DNA of 64,000 bases from Gari tellinella (lineage: Eukaryota; Mollusca; Bivalvia; Cardiida; Psammobiidae): NCBI GenBank assembly GCA_922989275.2, contig OV277864.1, positions 70,250,158 to 70,314,157 of the forward strand, given 5' to 3'. A program made the translations under genes and the position numbers. Below, piece by piece: positions 1 to 11,865 of the stretch (its first letter is position 1; each line of letters starts with the position of its first letter). Below the pieces are notes generated by a model. The model was given only the letters and a program-made list of their open reading frames with translations, did no database searches and was not told the DNA's origin.

Positions 1-153
1 TGGGTTTTACGGTACTGCGACAAACAAAACTGGTATTACAGAGCCGATGTTATGTAAATGCACGAGTATGTAGTTAACTCAGTTTGGTGGAGTCTTACAA
101 CTCTGCTAGTAGCAGAGGCGAGAGGGTGCACCCTACATGCAATAATTACTATA

Positions 154-399
154 CAGTGGAGAATCTGTTGTTCTTTCCCGTTTAAACGCAAACGTACGCA
201 AACGCATTGCACTAAAACGTAGAAAAGAACAACTTTTGGACAATTCTGATAATTCTTGTTTATCTTGGTTGCAAACAGTTTGGAGCCTGATCAGACGCCG
301 GGTTACCCGGCGTCTGATCTTGCTCCAAACTGTTTGCACTGCTAATAATAGTTTTAGCGTAAACGCGTTTATTGGGAAAGAATAACAGATTCTCCACTG
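154..399 (-). mobile_element. Family A MITE, near intact
   Basis: Ends CAGTGGAGAA and TTCTCCACTG are flanked by TA on both sides. The length is 246 bp, shared by many copies in the window. The core 1 palindrome occupies 271-337 with a GGGTTACCC centre. Short coding-like frames across it are by-products of the inverted repeats. Confidence 0.85.
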
Positions 400-894
400 T
401 AGTACTAACTTCAATACTTCAACGGGTTAAGCGATTAGAAAAGGTCAGTACATGTATGTCTGTGTGCAGAACAAAACATTAATTATTATTTAATTCTAAA
501 CATCATGTCCAGGAAAGTATTAAAAGCACAACACGTTGCAGTTGCAATATCTTACACGGTTCAATGACCATGGTCTCTCCAATAACCGATATTTTGCGGA
601 TTGTCTAGGTTTTATTGACACACAAAGTACATCCGGTTCCTCGCCTCTAGACGCGTAATTACTGTTACGCATAATGGATGAGCTAACATACATTTAATGC
701 TAGAGCACTGACAGGACGCTTATACAGGATACTTATACAGGATTCGGGAAATGAAGTTAACCTTTCTCCAATAGACACAATTACAAATTACATGTATCCA
801 ACTCATACATAACATTTAGCCCTTTTACAGTTGGGAAGAAACTATTCTATCCAATTTAACCTTTATCATGTTAAGTGCGACTTGGTTGGTATTT

Positions 895-961
895 GCAAAC
901 AGTTTTCATCCAGATCAGACGCCGCGTGACACGGCGTCTGATCTGGATTCAAACTGTATGC
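895..961. repeat. Isolated core 1 palindrome (E-like variant)
   Basis: GCAAACAG, then CAGATCAGACGCCG, then the mirror CGTCTGATCTGG. The right arm carries the GATTC spelling typical of family E. I could not find convincing terminal repeats around it, so it is a decayed element or a core without ends. Confidence 0.55.
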
Positions 962-1275
962 CACTCATATTCATAGTTTCGTCAATTTGATAAATATATA
1001 ATATAATGTTTTACATTTTGCGCAGACGATATATTAAGCGAGACATAGCTTATCAAATACAACCATTACATATTACTATTTGTTTATATACACACTCTTC
1101 ACAACCAAATTGTCTTTGTTACCCATTCATACCCCAACATTGAAATAAACCTTCCCTGTGTTTGGTGAACGATTAATAATATATAGACAATGGCGATAGA
1201 AAAGCAATGTAGTGTTTGTACATGCAGGAGACTATTTTATATGAAATAGCAAACAGTACAGACAAGGACTCTACA

Positions 1276-1452
1276 TAAGGGGAGTATTTTAAAAACTGAA
1301 ATCTGTATTTTTAAATTAAACCCTATGGTGTCACTATTCATTAGAATCGTCTCTTCGAGACGATTCTAATGAGTAGTCACACCATAGGATTTAGTGGAGA
1401 AAAATTGAGAAATTGCTGTATTTGTTCAATTAACTCTTTCTTATCAAGAGCA
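1276..1452. mobile_element. Family G palindromic element, copy 1
   Basis: Begins AAGGGGAGTATTT. A nearly perfect palindrome runs 1318-1392: CCCTATGGTGTCAC, then CGTCTCTTCGAGACG at the centre, then the mirror. Two further copies lie near 18816 and 30072. Confidence 0.65.
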
Positions 1453-1875
1453 ACATGCAGACCCTTATGAGACAACCAAATTTAAGCGTCTTATCAGGGT
1501 CAACACTGTTTGTTGTTGTCTACTTTTCTAGACGATAGGCATCATTGCGTTAATATGTTCATGTATAAACTTACTTTGTCCACAATACATCTGGGTTATT
1601 TACCCCCCAACTCATTATCACACGCAATTTACTTTGATGAAACATGTTACAAGAAAAGTGTCTCACACTAGCATCAAACCGATATTGTCACGACATGTCG
1701 TATGTCTGTCGTCTTCATTCATCCGAAAGTCGCCAATGTCTTGGTAATTTGAAACATGAATGAGGAAAAACTGACATTCTAAGAATAGTTGAATCGCTGG
1801 ACCAGTTGGACAAATTGTACCATGGTGATGGGTATACGCGTCATTTACAAACTGTCTTGTTGATGAGAAAATGTG

Positions 1876-1962
1876 TCATATGCAAACAGTGTAGACACGG
1901 ATCAGATATAGGAGTCCTCTGATTAGGGTACGCACTGTTTGTCATTTTCCTTTATGTTTAAA
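1876..1962. repeat. Decayed family D core
   Basis: GCAAACAGTGTAGAC on the left and GCACTGTTTGTC on the right surround a degraded GATCAGA centre. It is an old family D remnant; its ends are not recognisable. Confidence 0.45.
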
Positions 1963-2241
1963 GAACAACAATAGGTAGTCAAAAAATGGAGTAGTGTTAA
2001 TTGGAAAGTTGAATTGTCCATAGGCCATCTCAGGGACATATGAGTTTAGCAGTGATTGCTTAATGCATGCCATACTAAATGAAAACAAGTTTTTGATTAA
2101 AAGGTGATGGTTTTCAGATAAAGAGTAAATATGTTTACAGTAAAATTCTTAAACTAAAAAAATGGTAAACAAGTACAGTGCTAAAACACATAAGTTCATT
2201 TCATTAAGACAAAAAGAGTCGTATGTATGCTTTGCCTTTAA

Positions 2242-2484
2242 CCCATTACCCCATAAATACGCCTTTTGCGCTTTTAATTTTTTCCTCCACTGAAGAAAAA
2301 ACTTCCATTGTTTACAGTCATGACTATGTAAAATAAGAAATATTTTCTACATTCTAACAAATGGTAGCTTAAAGTAGACTGAAAGTAAAGCAGAATGTGC
2401 CGTAAGGCACATTCTGCTTTACTTTCAACCTGCTTTAAGTGGTCAACTATCTTCAATACTAAAAACAGGATATGGGGTAATGGG
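2242..2484 (+). mobile_element. Family C MITE, intact
   Basis: TTAA direct repeats at 2238-2241 and 2485-2488 flank CCCATTACCCCATA and its mirror TATGGGGTAATGGG. Core 2 palindrome at 2368-2439. A TTAA target plus CCC-beginning termini is typical of piggyBac-like elements. Confidence 0.8.
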
Positions 2485-2883
2485 TTAAACTAAACTATCT
2501 AAAAGTTAAAAGCGGCTTCATTTAGGAGACAAGTAAATCCTACGGCTCTCAGCATTATATTAGTCGTGTCAAGGACAGGTAATGATTGTGTCCTTTTTGT
2601 GCATTTGAACCAATTCTATGTTGAATGTTTTTCTAATGGACTATTTCACTTTCAATACTTTCAATTATATTGTCTGCTAAAAATGTTACCTGCACTCATT
2701 TTCAACAACAGATTGAAGGCAATATGACAGAATAAACGTTAAACATTTTGGATCATGATCCGGGTTAAGCTAAACTGTTTGTAACTATATGATGCTAAAA
2801 CGAATACAGTCATGAGTTCAGCAAAGAAACAATCGATGGCGGCCGTTGGCCATCGATTAAGAGTTGGCTACCGGTCTGGAATA

Positions 2884-3116
2884 CAGTGGAAAAAACGTTA
2901 TTCTATCGTTCAAACGCAAAACATTGCAATGAAATATAGAAAATGACAACTTTTTTGACAATTCTGACTGCCAGTTTTAAATCTGAGTGGCAAGCAGTTT
3001 GGAGCCTGATCAGACGCCGGTTACCCGGCGTCTGATCTGGTTCCAAACCGTTTGCAATGGAGATTATAGTTTTAGCTTAAACGCGTTTATTGGGAAATAA
3101 AACGTTTTCTCTACTC
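2884..3116 (-). mobile_element. Family A MITE, older copy
   Basis: Left end CAGTGGAAAAAACG after TA, decayed right end near TTTTCTCTAC. Core 1 at 2990-3055 with GGAGCC on the left and GGTTCC on the right. It has more mismatches than the copy at 154. Confidence 0.7.
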
Positions 3117-3544
3117 TACTCTGCACGCTACACACGTGGCACAAACTGCTGACCTAAAGCCCAAACAGTGGCAACTAAACTCACCGCAGAATACCTCCTT
3201 TACCCGCGTCCAATGGTTCTATAACGTCCTCTTTAAAAACTCAAACTAAGATAGAAGGTGGCCAGTAACATAAATATAATATCGATACGAATGTCTTTGT
3301 CAAAGAATTTGGATCTTATTTCCCTTCAAAGCGTCTCTCTTTGATTGATGAAATGTTCAAGGCGATATTTGCGTTTTAAAGATTGCTTGGAACAACAGTT
3401 GATTTGTTCATCAGCTGTCATCGGCGTTGTGGTTAAACATCCTATAAGTGATAAAGTTCAACTTATCTCAATACTACTGCGTTAGTCAGAGTCCCATTAC
3501 TGACAGAAAGACAACACTTAATGCCAAACAGATTCTTGTATTAA

Positions 3545-3937
3545 GAATACCCGGCGTCTCGTCAATCTCAAGACTGTTTGCAAATCAGGTAAAACAAAAG
3601 AAAAACTATTTGTGAAAGATTGGTATTTTATACATTTAATTGAATCGCGTTTCCGTTTAGTATCGTTCAACCCTAACTCCATAGCATGTTTCTAGTTTGA
3701 AGGCAGGTGATCATTTAAAGGAGATTGAAAGTAAAACATAACGCGTAAAGCGCATAAAGATGCACCTGCTTTACTGTCAGCGTTTTTTAATCTACCTTCT
3801 AGTAGGATATAGAATATTTCCTTTGATGCATATTTATTTCTGTATAAAGTGGAGTGTTTTTCTTCAGTGAAAGAACAAATCTAAATGTGTTAAAATACGT
3901 ATTTATGGACTGGATAGTATAACCTCCTCTCCACTGT
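3545..3937. mobile_element. Remnant of family A, split by a family C insertion
   Basis: The half-core GACTGTTTGCAAATCAGG near 3572 and the end CTCTCCACTGTA at 3937 fit the right half of a family A copy. The sequence between about 3668 and 3910 is foreign to family A and matches a family C element. Confidence 0.45.
3668..3910 (-). mobile_element. Degenerate family C MITE nested in an A remnant
   Basis: Starts AACCCTAACTCCATAGCATG. It contains GATTGAAAGTAAA and CCTGCTTTACTGTCAG, a damaged core 2. The end TATTTATGGACTGG is also decayed. It appears to have entered the TTAA of the A motif CGTTTAAAC, but decay makes this uncertain. Confidence 0.5.
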
Positions 3938-4004
3938 ACAGCAACGAAGGGGTTTGTATTGCCCCAAACGTATCATATAGGCGGCGTTATATATTACTAA
4001 AATA

Positions 4005-5098
4005 AATTAGAAACGCAACTTTTTTAAACGTAAGATATTCATGTACAAATATGTTCTCAATATTTTGCACGACTTTTCCGTGTGTGCACCGAGACACTCT
4101 TACCCAGTGATGGAAAAACGTCGTCGAACGCCCATTGATATCACGAGTAGCACGGGCTTAGCGTAAACTAAAGGTCACGTGACTACAGGTAATTGTATAG
4201 AGTAAACCTGTTCGGTTACATTACAAAACTCGTCAGTTAGACCAAGTTAGTAAATTTTAAAAGAAAAAAATCTAATCTGATCAAAGATGGCAATGCCGCG
4301 CTTACGCAATGATCAACGTTAAGCAGCCGTTCGGGTGCTGATGAACGGAAGTTCTCAGAGTAACGTTGTAAATCATCTTACTATGCAAAAAGCACTATTT
4401 CCAGGCTGTATGATCGTCTGCGTACCATTGGTACAACGAACGACCGTCTTCGACCTGGCCTACCCCGAGTAACGTCACGTCGTGATTACCGCCAGAAATT
4501 TTAGAGGTCCTAATAACACCAGACCATGCGCACGAATTGTGTCAAACAGGCTCCGGATCGGCGGAATCAGAGCAAGAAAACCATACGTAAGATTACCGTT
4601 AACAAGGCCTCGACGTCAACGTCGTATGAATTGGCTGCAGGTACATCGTCTAGAGTTGATGTTCATACATCGATGGAGGAGTGTGTTGTTCATTGACAAA
4701 TACAGCCCCGATCTTTCGCCCCTTGAACATCTATGGAACGTCTTGCACGGGCGTGTTTTGAGACGTCATCCAACACCGACGACGCATGGCAAATTGAGCC
4801 GTGCATTGCAAGAGGAGTAGGACCAATTTGTCAAATTAAAGGACTCATCTACTCTCTGCATAGGCTTGTCCGCGCTGCCATGGCGGCACATGAGGGTCAT
4901 ACCAGATATTGACCATATCGTTAGGACTTTACACTGGCGCGACTTGCTCAACGTCATCTCTCCATCACACTTTTTAAGTATGCAAAATTTCTTAGGATGC
5001 AAGTTTAACGTTGAAAATGACATATAACTTTTATAACCAAACTATATAAACAAATGCAATATATATCTCCATAGTTCGAGTTGCGTTTCTAAATTCCT
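4005..5098 (+). pseudogene. Dead Tc1/mariner-type transposon with internally deleted transposase
   Basis: The shared terminal repeat TTAGAAACGCAACT starts near 4007, with its mirror near 5079-5092. Between them lies a broken transposase. An N-terminal helix-turn-helix-like stretch (MPRLRNDQR at 4288) hits a stop at once. A second frame from 4482 to 4820 carries a DNA-binding and catalytic-domain-like stretch. In it, VLFIDKYSPDLSPLEHLW joins the second Asp region directly to the YSPDLSP-E motif, so the sequence that normally separates them is missing. Multiple frames and stops show it is non-functional. It could once have supplied transposase to some TA-flanked elements here, but its ends do not match families A, E or F. 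Confidence 0.75.
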
Positions 5099-5129
5099 TT
5101 AGTATATATATATATTAGTAGTGCATGGT

Positions 5130-5358
5130 CAATTTTTTCAGGATATTTTTTTCCCTTCGCCGTTTTATTGCCGTCTGTCTCAATTTTATTGTCTGCAATG
5201 TCGTTTCAAAGTTAAAAAAAAGGCAGTATGACTGAAGAGATTTCAAAACGAGTGTCAAAACAGTTTGGATCCTAATCAGACGCCGCGTTACGCGGCGTCT
5301 GATCAGGATCCAAACTGTTTGCAAACGCGCTTTTAAGTGTCATTGAGAGTGAAAGGGT
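5130..5358 (-). mobile_element. Family B MITE
   Basis: Core 1 at 5257-5322 with GGATCC in both arms and a CGCGTTACGCG centre. The long arm on the left carries the family B stretch TTGTCTGCAATGTCGTTTC. The right end GAGAGTGAAAGGG is followed by TTAA. The left end is slightly damaged. Confidence 0.75.
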
Positions 5359-5964
5359 TAAGTATGTCCTGGTCACCGTGTCCAGACATATAATAAGTAC
5401 TGACCGTAACTAATGGTTAATATAAAGATAATGTTAGGTTTCTGACAGGAAGCTTATCTTGAACTCGTGAAACCATAATCAAAAACAGATTTGGTCCTGG
5501 TGAAGTTTAGGTGCAGGACTTAACCTTTAAGTTTGCTAAGTTCGACTTGAATAGAATCTAACATTTGAAAAACAGTTTTGATCCAGAAAATATGTCATTT
5601 AAACGAGAGGTCTGATCGCAAACCAATCTATTTGACAATCGTATCGGGGTATTTTCGGTTAAAATGTATAGCATCTAAATTTCAGAAATAAAGGAAGTTG
5701 GCAATTTGTTACAGACAATACCCCGGCAATAAAAGTATTAATAACAGGTGGAATATTATTATATCAGCATAGGGAATTATTTGCTTACACAAACAGACAG
5801 GATCATCTATAATATGTCCTTAAATTGATAAAAGTTACATTATAAGAAGACAATAACAATATGTTCGTGAACAGGAAACATGATAACTTGCATCGAGCAT
5901 ACAGAGAATACGCCATACGTTCCCGTTGAAACAAAACTAATTAAAAGTGCCCTCTGATAATGTT

Positions 5965-6120
5965 ATATATTGAAAACAGTGTAAACCCAGATCAGAGGGC
6001 TCCCACATTGTTTGCCATTTGCAATATATTGAAGAAACAAAATCATAAATGGACAGAACTTCATTTGAAACTGGGATTTTCCATTGAAAGTTTTAGGGAT
6101 GATGGAGTTAAAACAAATGG
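5965..6120 (-). mobile_element. Partial family D MITE
   Basis: Core GAAAACAGTGTAAACCCAGA with GATCAGAGGGCTCC, then a shortened mirror ending TTGTTTGCC. The flank AAATGGACAGAACTTCATTT and GGGATTTTCCATTG match the D arm seen near 9340. Most of one core arm is deleted. Confidence 0.6.
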
Positions 6121-6644
6121 GAGTATTTGTAGCGGATTTCGGAACAAAAGGGTCGCAAGTGTCGAAAGAAAATCAGATTTAGATGCCAATAGAATGGAAT
6201 ATACGGCACAAGTCAGAGAGCTTGTGATCGGTAACATTTATATTGTTTTACTTAATTATAGATATATTCTGGTTTGCGCGAGAAAACCTTCTTTATTATA
6301 TTGAAACGGATGAATGAAAGGGATGAGCCACGTAATGCAATTATGTTCTAGCTCACGTGACAACTATCAACTACGACATAGACGTTGCTTGGTATAAGGT
6401 ATAGAAACTCACTTTGTCTAGATTAAATGAGTGTTGTTCACCCCTAGAAACTCATTATCACCAGAAATATACTCTGACGAAAGATGTTATACGACAAATA
6501 CGTCACTCAATAAATAAACAGATATTGTCACGGAATATTGTATGCCTGTCAGTTTCAATCATCCACAGAAGGTATCACATAATTCATACAGTTTCAAGAT
6601 GAACCATTTCAGCCCATTGTCCACTAAAAAGGACATCGACAAAT

Positions 6645-6745
6645 GGCGGAGACCCTAATTAGACGCCACATTATACGCGGCAACGTATCTGGATCCAAAT
6701 TGTTTGCAAAAGGACGATAGCGCCAATGGCAAGGGAAGAGTTAAT
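6645..6745. repeat. Decayed family B core and end
   Basis: TTAGACGCCACATTATACGCGG and GGATCCAAATTGTTTGC recall core 1. It ends GGGAAGAGTTAA, close to the usual family B terminus. The left arm is eroded. Confidence 0.4.
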
Positions 6746-6908
6746 GTAGGTCATAGTTAAATAGAGTGCTCCTATTGGAACTTCTACATCATTTAAGCCA
6801 GTGATCATTTTAGCTGCATATCCCGAGTCCAATACTCATTGAAGTTGGCAGGCACTCATTTTCTGTAAAATTGCAAGTCCTCAGGACCAATATTTTTTCT
6901 TGACCTTT

Positions 6909-7417
6909 ATGAACCTATTACTCCATGATAATGTATTGTTATGCCTTTAATTTATTCTACCACCGAAAAAATAAGTCCCACTTTATATGGTCATAAATAA
7001 GTTACATAATACAAAGTTTCTATATCCTTGCAGATGGTTCATAAGCTTAAAGCAGGTTGAACGTAAAGCAGTATGCACCTGAAGTAGCTTTCTGATTTAT
7101 TTTCAACCTGTTTTACCCCTTTACCCAATAGAAGCGACTTTTAGCGTATTTAATTTATTCCTCCGCTGAAGAAAATGGTTCCAATTTAATCAGTCATGAA
7201 TATATATTATAGGGAAAATTTTCTATATATTTTAGCACAGGATAGCTTAAAGCAGGCTGAAAGTAAAGCAGAATGCGCCTTAAGCGCATTCTGCTTTACT
7301 TTCAACCTGCTTTAAGTAGTAACCTATTTTCAATTCTAGAAATAGGCTATTAGGTAAAGGGTTAAGTGGTCACTCGTCTTCAAAGCTAGAAATAGGTGTA
7401 GGTTAGGGGGTAATGGG
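6909..7417 (+). mobile_element. Family C MITE split by a second family C MITE
   Basis: The left part (6909-7111) contains the C arm and both halves of a worn core 2 (CTTAAAGCAGGTTGAACG ... TTTCAACCTG). The right part (7366-7417) continues with GTGGTCACTCGTCTTC and ends GGGGGTAATGGG, followed by TTAA. The interruption is the younger C copy at 7116-7361. Confidence 0.7.
7116..7361 (+). mobile_element. Young family C MITE nested in an older one
   Basis: Ends CCCTTTACCCAATAGAAG and TTAGGTAAAGGG. The right TTAA is at 7362-7365; the left target copy is mutated to TTTA. Core 2 at about 7248-7317 is nearly perfect (GAATGCGCC, TTAA, GCGCATTC). It is better preserved than its host copy. Confidence 0.8.
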
Positions 7418-7567
7418 TTAATTTAAAACGCAAGGACTCAGTGTTCATCTCAATGACCCTTTGTTTTACAGAATGTGCTTCCTGAGAACCCATTCTTCGG
7501 ATTTTAGAAATTAACCACTGCTTAAGCTTCCCATTATTCACCTAGTAAGACTTATTGAATTGATGTA

Positions 7568-7773
7568 CAGTAAAACCTCTCTATTACGACCACTAAGTTT
7601 TGTTAATTATTAGGGCGTTTACGATAGGTGACCGCTTAAAGCAAGGTGACAGTGAAACAGAAAGCTCCCTTAGGAGCTTTCTGTTTCACTGTCACCTTGC
7701 TTTAAGCTGCCACCTCTCTATTATACAATCAATTAGCCTTCTTTTTAGTGGTCGTAATAGCGAGGTTTTACTG
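7568..7773 (+). mobile_element. Family F MITE carrying a core 2 palindrome
   Basis: Ends CAGTAAAACCTCTCTATTAC and its mirror GTAATAGCGAGGTTTTACTG are flanked by TA. The ends are of the pogo/Tigger CAGT type. The interior palindrome at 7634-7707 is a core 2 relative: CTTAAAGCAAGGTGACAGTG, then AGCTCCC TTA GGAGCT, then the mirror. Confidence 0.8.
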
Positions 7774-7809
7774 TATTTTCATAGCATGGGTTTGCTTGCC
7801 ACATTGAAC

Positions 7810-8025
7810 CTAAGCGATGAAAATACTCGTCCTTTACAAAAAAGTGAGTACATATGTCCTCTGCAAACAGTGAAAACCCAGATCAGATGCCCCCTACAAG
7901 AGCCCTCTTATCAGGGTCTGCATTGTTTGTTATTTGCATTATATTGCAGAGAAAATCCCAAAAAGTTATCATAAATGGACGACTTAATTGTAAACTAGAA
8001 ATGTTCATAATGCAGTTTGGGAGTA
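7810..8025 (-). mobile_element. Family D MITE, damaged
   Basis: TACTCGTCCTTTAC and AGTACATATGTCCTC lead into GCAAACAGTGAAAACCCAGA, then CAAGAGCCCTCT and the mirror GTCTGCATTGTTTG. AAATGGACGACTTAATTG follows, the usual D arm. Confidence 0.6.
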
Positions 8026-8265
8026 CCTGTTGAAATACATGTAGAGAATACCCATTGCGGATTCTGAAATATAGAGGGCGCAACAGCCTAAACACTTTCA
8101 GATTTAGATACCAATAGTAATTCTCAGAACAGATGTACTTTGATCAATGTGGTCAGTTTTGGTATTGCATGACAATCTCAATTATTTATATGATGAGTTT
8201 ATTTAGTGTTATATCAGCTGTGAAAATGTGAATGTTCAACTCAAGCATCATATGTTGTTGTTATA

Positions 8266-8506
8266 CAGTGGATAATACGTTATTCCTTCCAAATAAACAC
8301 GTTTATGCTAAAGCAATTATGTACATTGCAAACGGTTTGAAGCCAGATCAGACACCGGGTAACCCGGTGTCTGATCAGGCTCCAAACAGTTTGCCTACCA
8401 GATCAAATTAAAATGTAGAAAATTTGTAAAAATTGACATTAAATCCATTTTGTTGCAATGTGTTTCATTTGCGTTTAGTCGGGAAAGAATAACGTCTTCT
8501 CCACTG
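8266..8506 (+). mobile_element. Family A MITE
   Basis: CAGTGGATAATACG after TA, CTTCTCCACTG before TA. Core 1 at about 8328-8395 has the paired variant CAGACACCGGG and CCCGGTGTCTG. Both arms carry the same change. Confidence 0.8.
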
Positions 8507-8593
8507 TATGGAGGGTTGCTGTCCTTCCAAGTAGCATTGCTCTATAATCTATAATGGCAGACATTGAGTCTTTCGTATTTATTAGTTATTTAA

Positions 8594-8841
8594 CCCTTTA
8601 CCCCATAGAAGCGACTTTTAGCGTATTTAATTTATTCCTCCGCTGAAGAAAATAGTTCCAATTTAATCTGCCATGAATATATATTATGGGGAATATTTTC
8701 TATATTCTAGCACATGGAAGCTTAAAGCATGCAGGCTGAAAGTAAAGCAGAATGCGCCTTAAGGCGCATTCTGCTTTACTTTCAACCTGCTTAAATTAGC
8801 CACCTATCTTTAATACTATAAATAGGCTATCAGGTAAAGGG
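8594..8841 (+). mobile_element. Family C MITE, intact
   Basis: TTAA at 8590-8593 and 8842-8845 flank CCCTTTACCCCATAGAAG and CTATCAGGTAAAGGG. Core 2 runs about 8710-8791 with a small CATG insertion in the left arm. Confidence 0.85.
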
Positions 8842-8914
8842 TTAAGTGTGTATATTTATTTATTGTTGGGGGGTGCAAGTACGGATACGGATTGCCCTAC
8901 GGTTGGAGAACCAA

Positions 8915-9158
8915 GGGCCAGTTTTATGAAACGTCATACGACAAACACGGTCGTAAGTGAAAACTTTAAAATACATCTTATTTCTGATTTCTTCATCTAA
9001 TTCTGTCTTGTGAAATCTCTTTGGAAAAGTCTTTGCAAGACGATTCCAAAGAGATCTCACAAAATGGGATTAGATGAAGAAATAATTAATTATTGAAAAT
9101 TTTATAATCTGACTTACGATCATTTTTGTCGTACGATCTTTCATAAAACGGGCACCAG
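8915..9158. mobile_element. Family H palindromic element, copy 1
   Basis: Ends GGGCCAGTTTTATGAAAC and TTTCATAAAACGGGC are inverted. Inside, a long palindrome (8990-9077) reads CATCTAATTCTGTCTTGTGA, CTCTTTGGAA, then its mirror. A second copy is at 23750. Confidence 0.7.
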
Positions 9159-9317
9159 TTGTATTGTTTTCTTGCATGGCCTGAATATTGCACTGATACA
9201 TTGGAACTCGGTTGCATTCTAAGGACCACGAGTAAGGCGGTGTAAGATCTGGATTCAAACTGTGTGACACTTGTTTCGAATTGGCCTTAGTCATACTACC
9301 TAAAACCTATCTTTTAA

Positions 9318-9560
9318 CTCATTATCCCCTGAAACTTCCAATGGAAAATTCCAGTTTGCAATAAAGGATCGTCCATTTTAGACTATTTAGGGTTGTTTTT
9401 TGTAATAAATTGAAAAATGACAAACAGTGAAGTCCCTGATCAGAGGGCTCCTGCAGGAGCCCTCTGATCAGGGACTTCACTGTTTGCATAGGACAAGTGT
9501 ACTCTTCACAGGTACACGTTTGATAAAAGACGCGTATATGCGTCACTAGGGCTCAATGTG
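9318..9560 (+). mobile_element. Family D MITE, best copy
   Basis: TTAA at 9314-9317 and 9561-9564 flank CTCATTATCCCCTGAAAC and GGCTCAATGTG. Core at 9420-9486: CAAACAGTGAAGTCCCTGAT, GAGGGCTCCTGCAGGAGCCC, then a perfect mirror. The copy at 50696 is almost the same. Confidence 0.8.
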
Positions 9561-10204
9561 TTAAACGATAATGCAGCGGACACTATTGAAACAGACAATA
9601 TGGCGGTGAAGGGATAAGTTCTGACGATAAATTCATCGATGATAGGTTTAATGCATGACTACGGTACAGCAGAAAGCTCCATTGATCGAAAAAACAAAAT
9701 GCTGCATATACGCTCGTAATTTCAAATCAGCTTTATTTTTATCAGCTTTACAACAATCTCAATTTGTTATTTCTATTGTTGCTCGTTTTTGTGTCAATCA
9801 GCTTGTGTATAATAATACTAATGTAACACGTAAACGCATAACTGGGTATTACCATGTTTTGGCAATATGCCTCACGTATGCCTCAAGTATATTTAGGTGA
9901 AAACATTTACGATTTCAGTGAAATTATTATCAACCATATTAAGAGAAACGAATCAAAACTTTGTTAAAGTATACGAACCAAAAGCACACATATTTACATT
10001 AGGAAACACATTTGCTGTTTTGGAACGAGAAAAGCAATTATGGAACTAGACTTCCTGGATGTGTTCTATACGTAGGGGACACACGTCTTACTTTATTATC
10101 TGTGCTGTTTATTTGTACGAGTATTACCGATATAAAGCGTACGCATAATGCATAGTGTTGATGGCATGTTTAAACATGCTCGGAATATTTCAAACAATTA
10201 GTTA

Positions 10205-10443
10205 ATAAATACAACTTTTTTCTTTAATGTATTCCTCCACAGGAGAAAATAGCTTAAATTCGAACAATCCTGAATATGCATCAAAAGAAATAGTTCCTAA
10301 ATCCTGACAGATGGTAGCTTAAAGTATGCCAAAAGTAAAGCGAAATACGCATTAAAACGCATTTTGCTTTAATTTTAACCTGCTTTAAGTACCGTTATTC
10401 ACATTTCATTTCAACTAGAAACAGCTTAAGGGGTAACGGCTTG
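10205..10443 (+). mobile_element. Old family C MITE
   Basis: ATGTATTCCTCCACAGGAG is the C arm. CTTAAAGTATGCCAAAAGTA and TTTTAACCTGCTTTAAG form a worn core 2 (about 10318-10388). It ends TAAGGGGTAACGG with a lost TTAA. Confidence 0.6.
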
Positions 10444-10449
10444 AGTAAT

Positions 10450-10639
10450 ATGCAGGGATTAGCGGAATTGTTTTGCAGGACATTTTTCTGCAATGCTCCC
10501 TTGCTACATCAATATATTCAAACATACTTTACCCGTAAACTGCTTATTATAGTAACCCTTTCATAGATGCGGAAGGCATATTATAGCGAGTGCCATGTCC
10601 TTCCATTTACCCGTTTATCCATGCGTACGAGGTAAACCA
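10450..10639. other. No feature seen
   Basis: AT-rich unique-looking sequence without recognisable coding frame or inverted repeat. Confidence 0.5.
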
Positions 10640-10920
10640 GTGTTTCGTCTCTTCTAGCATAAATACTGCCAACTCGAATACTTAGATACTTAAACAGCTG
10701 CTACCGATGACCATTCCAACTGCTCTAATAGGACCCTACCACAATTGGAAATTGACACATACCTAATGGGGAATATTTCAAGCTTTGATCTAGAGTCAAC
10801 ATTACCTACCACAATGTTTTGATAGTATTACAGTTGGACCATAACCAATCCACCCATATCACATTACCTCAATTTCACCTCGGCCATGACATAATTTGGA
10901 CTTAGAAAAGATTCAGCATA
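10640..10920 (+). repeat. Two diverged satellite-like units
   Basis: TTTCGTCTCTTCTAGCATAA and TTTGATCTAGAGTCAACATT begin two loosely similar units with TACCACAA, ACAGTTGGACCATAAC and ACATAATTTGGACTTAG. The same words recur in the better-preserved tandem pair at 21263-21565. Confidence 0.5.
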
Positions 10921-11769
10921 TATTGTCGAGGCTGTCGTAAGTGTGTATTAAACGCAGTATTGTCTATATTTATCTATAACATACATGTACGCTCTTGTCA
11001 TTTAAATCAAATTTAGATCAGATGAAATGTCTCTCAATAAACCTGCTACGAGATTAGACTTCTAGAATGGTTTTCTTGTTGGAAAGTTTCCTAATCAAAT
11101 TTTATTAAGGTTGATTTTGTATCCATAGTTCATTAACATTTTGAGATGATAATTTAGATATATCGCCAAATCTAACACAAGCTTAATTCAATAGAATGTT
11201 ACAAAACAGTTGTGCTTGGAACTATTGACGATGTATATTATCTTTGACTTCAGCTGTTGAAAACAGTCGCCGGGTTACTTCCGGGTTTGAGTTTATAAAC
11301 AATTCTTGAATGAAATTATTAATGTTTCCAGAAGTGACCATTTTGTAACATCGACACTTGATGGACATACATGTATATTCAAACATATCCAAAGATATCA
11401 ATTTTTATCATTATTGCATAACGTTTAAAGTATCTGGATAAACAATTTCAGTATTTTACCTTTTTTCGTTTCATGTTAAGTAGATGCAATGGTCATGAAA
11501 AGAAAGTTGCATCCGCAATATATTTTACACCAACAGACAGGTAAAGAATATAAGATAATCAAGCTTTTGTTATTATTCTGGTGGTTATCTGTAGTATAAA
11601 CGGTGTATCATAAAGACGAATAGTTTATTACTAACCCGTTATCTAACTTTTTTGTCTGTTTAAAATGCCAGTTGCAGCTGTTTCAATATTTAATTATCTG
11701 ATCTGATTTCCGACTGTATTTCACGTTACTCTTTCTCACTTCACGAGAACTTTTCGTCCACTATCACGG
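10921..11769. other. No feature seen
   Basis: Unique-looking AT-rich DNA. A short CCGGGTTACTTCCGGG is present near 11272 but lacks the rest of core 1. Confidence 0.5.
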
Positions 11770-11774
11770 CAAGT

Positions 11775-11860
11775 AGCGGGGGACACCAAATGACGTCATT
11801 TGCAATGACGTTACCGTAAACAACGTCAGGTTGTGGTGGAAAATCTATATAGCATGCTTA
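11775..11860 (-). repeat. TGACGTCA-rich dispersed repeat, copy 1
   Basis: Contains the 16-bp perfect palindrome CAAATGACGTCATTTG (11787-11802). Read on the minus strand, GACGTTGTTTACGGTAACGT continues into it. A related stretch is on the plus strand at 13770-13870. TGACGTCA is the classical CRE/ATF site, but function here is not shown. Confidence 0.45.
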
Positions 11861-11865
11861 CTTGC

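Noticed and set aside
1318..1392. Hairpins as bacterial-type terminators
   Set aside because: The window is eukaryotic and the hairpins belong to repeated elements with no adjacent genes.
2829..2858. Short hairpin AATCGATGGC/GGCCATCGATT as a new element
   Set aside because: Arms of about 11 bp, no flanking duplication and no second copy.
4482..4820. An intact transposase
   Set aside because: The catalytic domain is internally deleted and the N-terminal part is in another frame with a stop.
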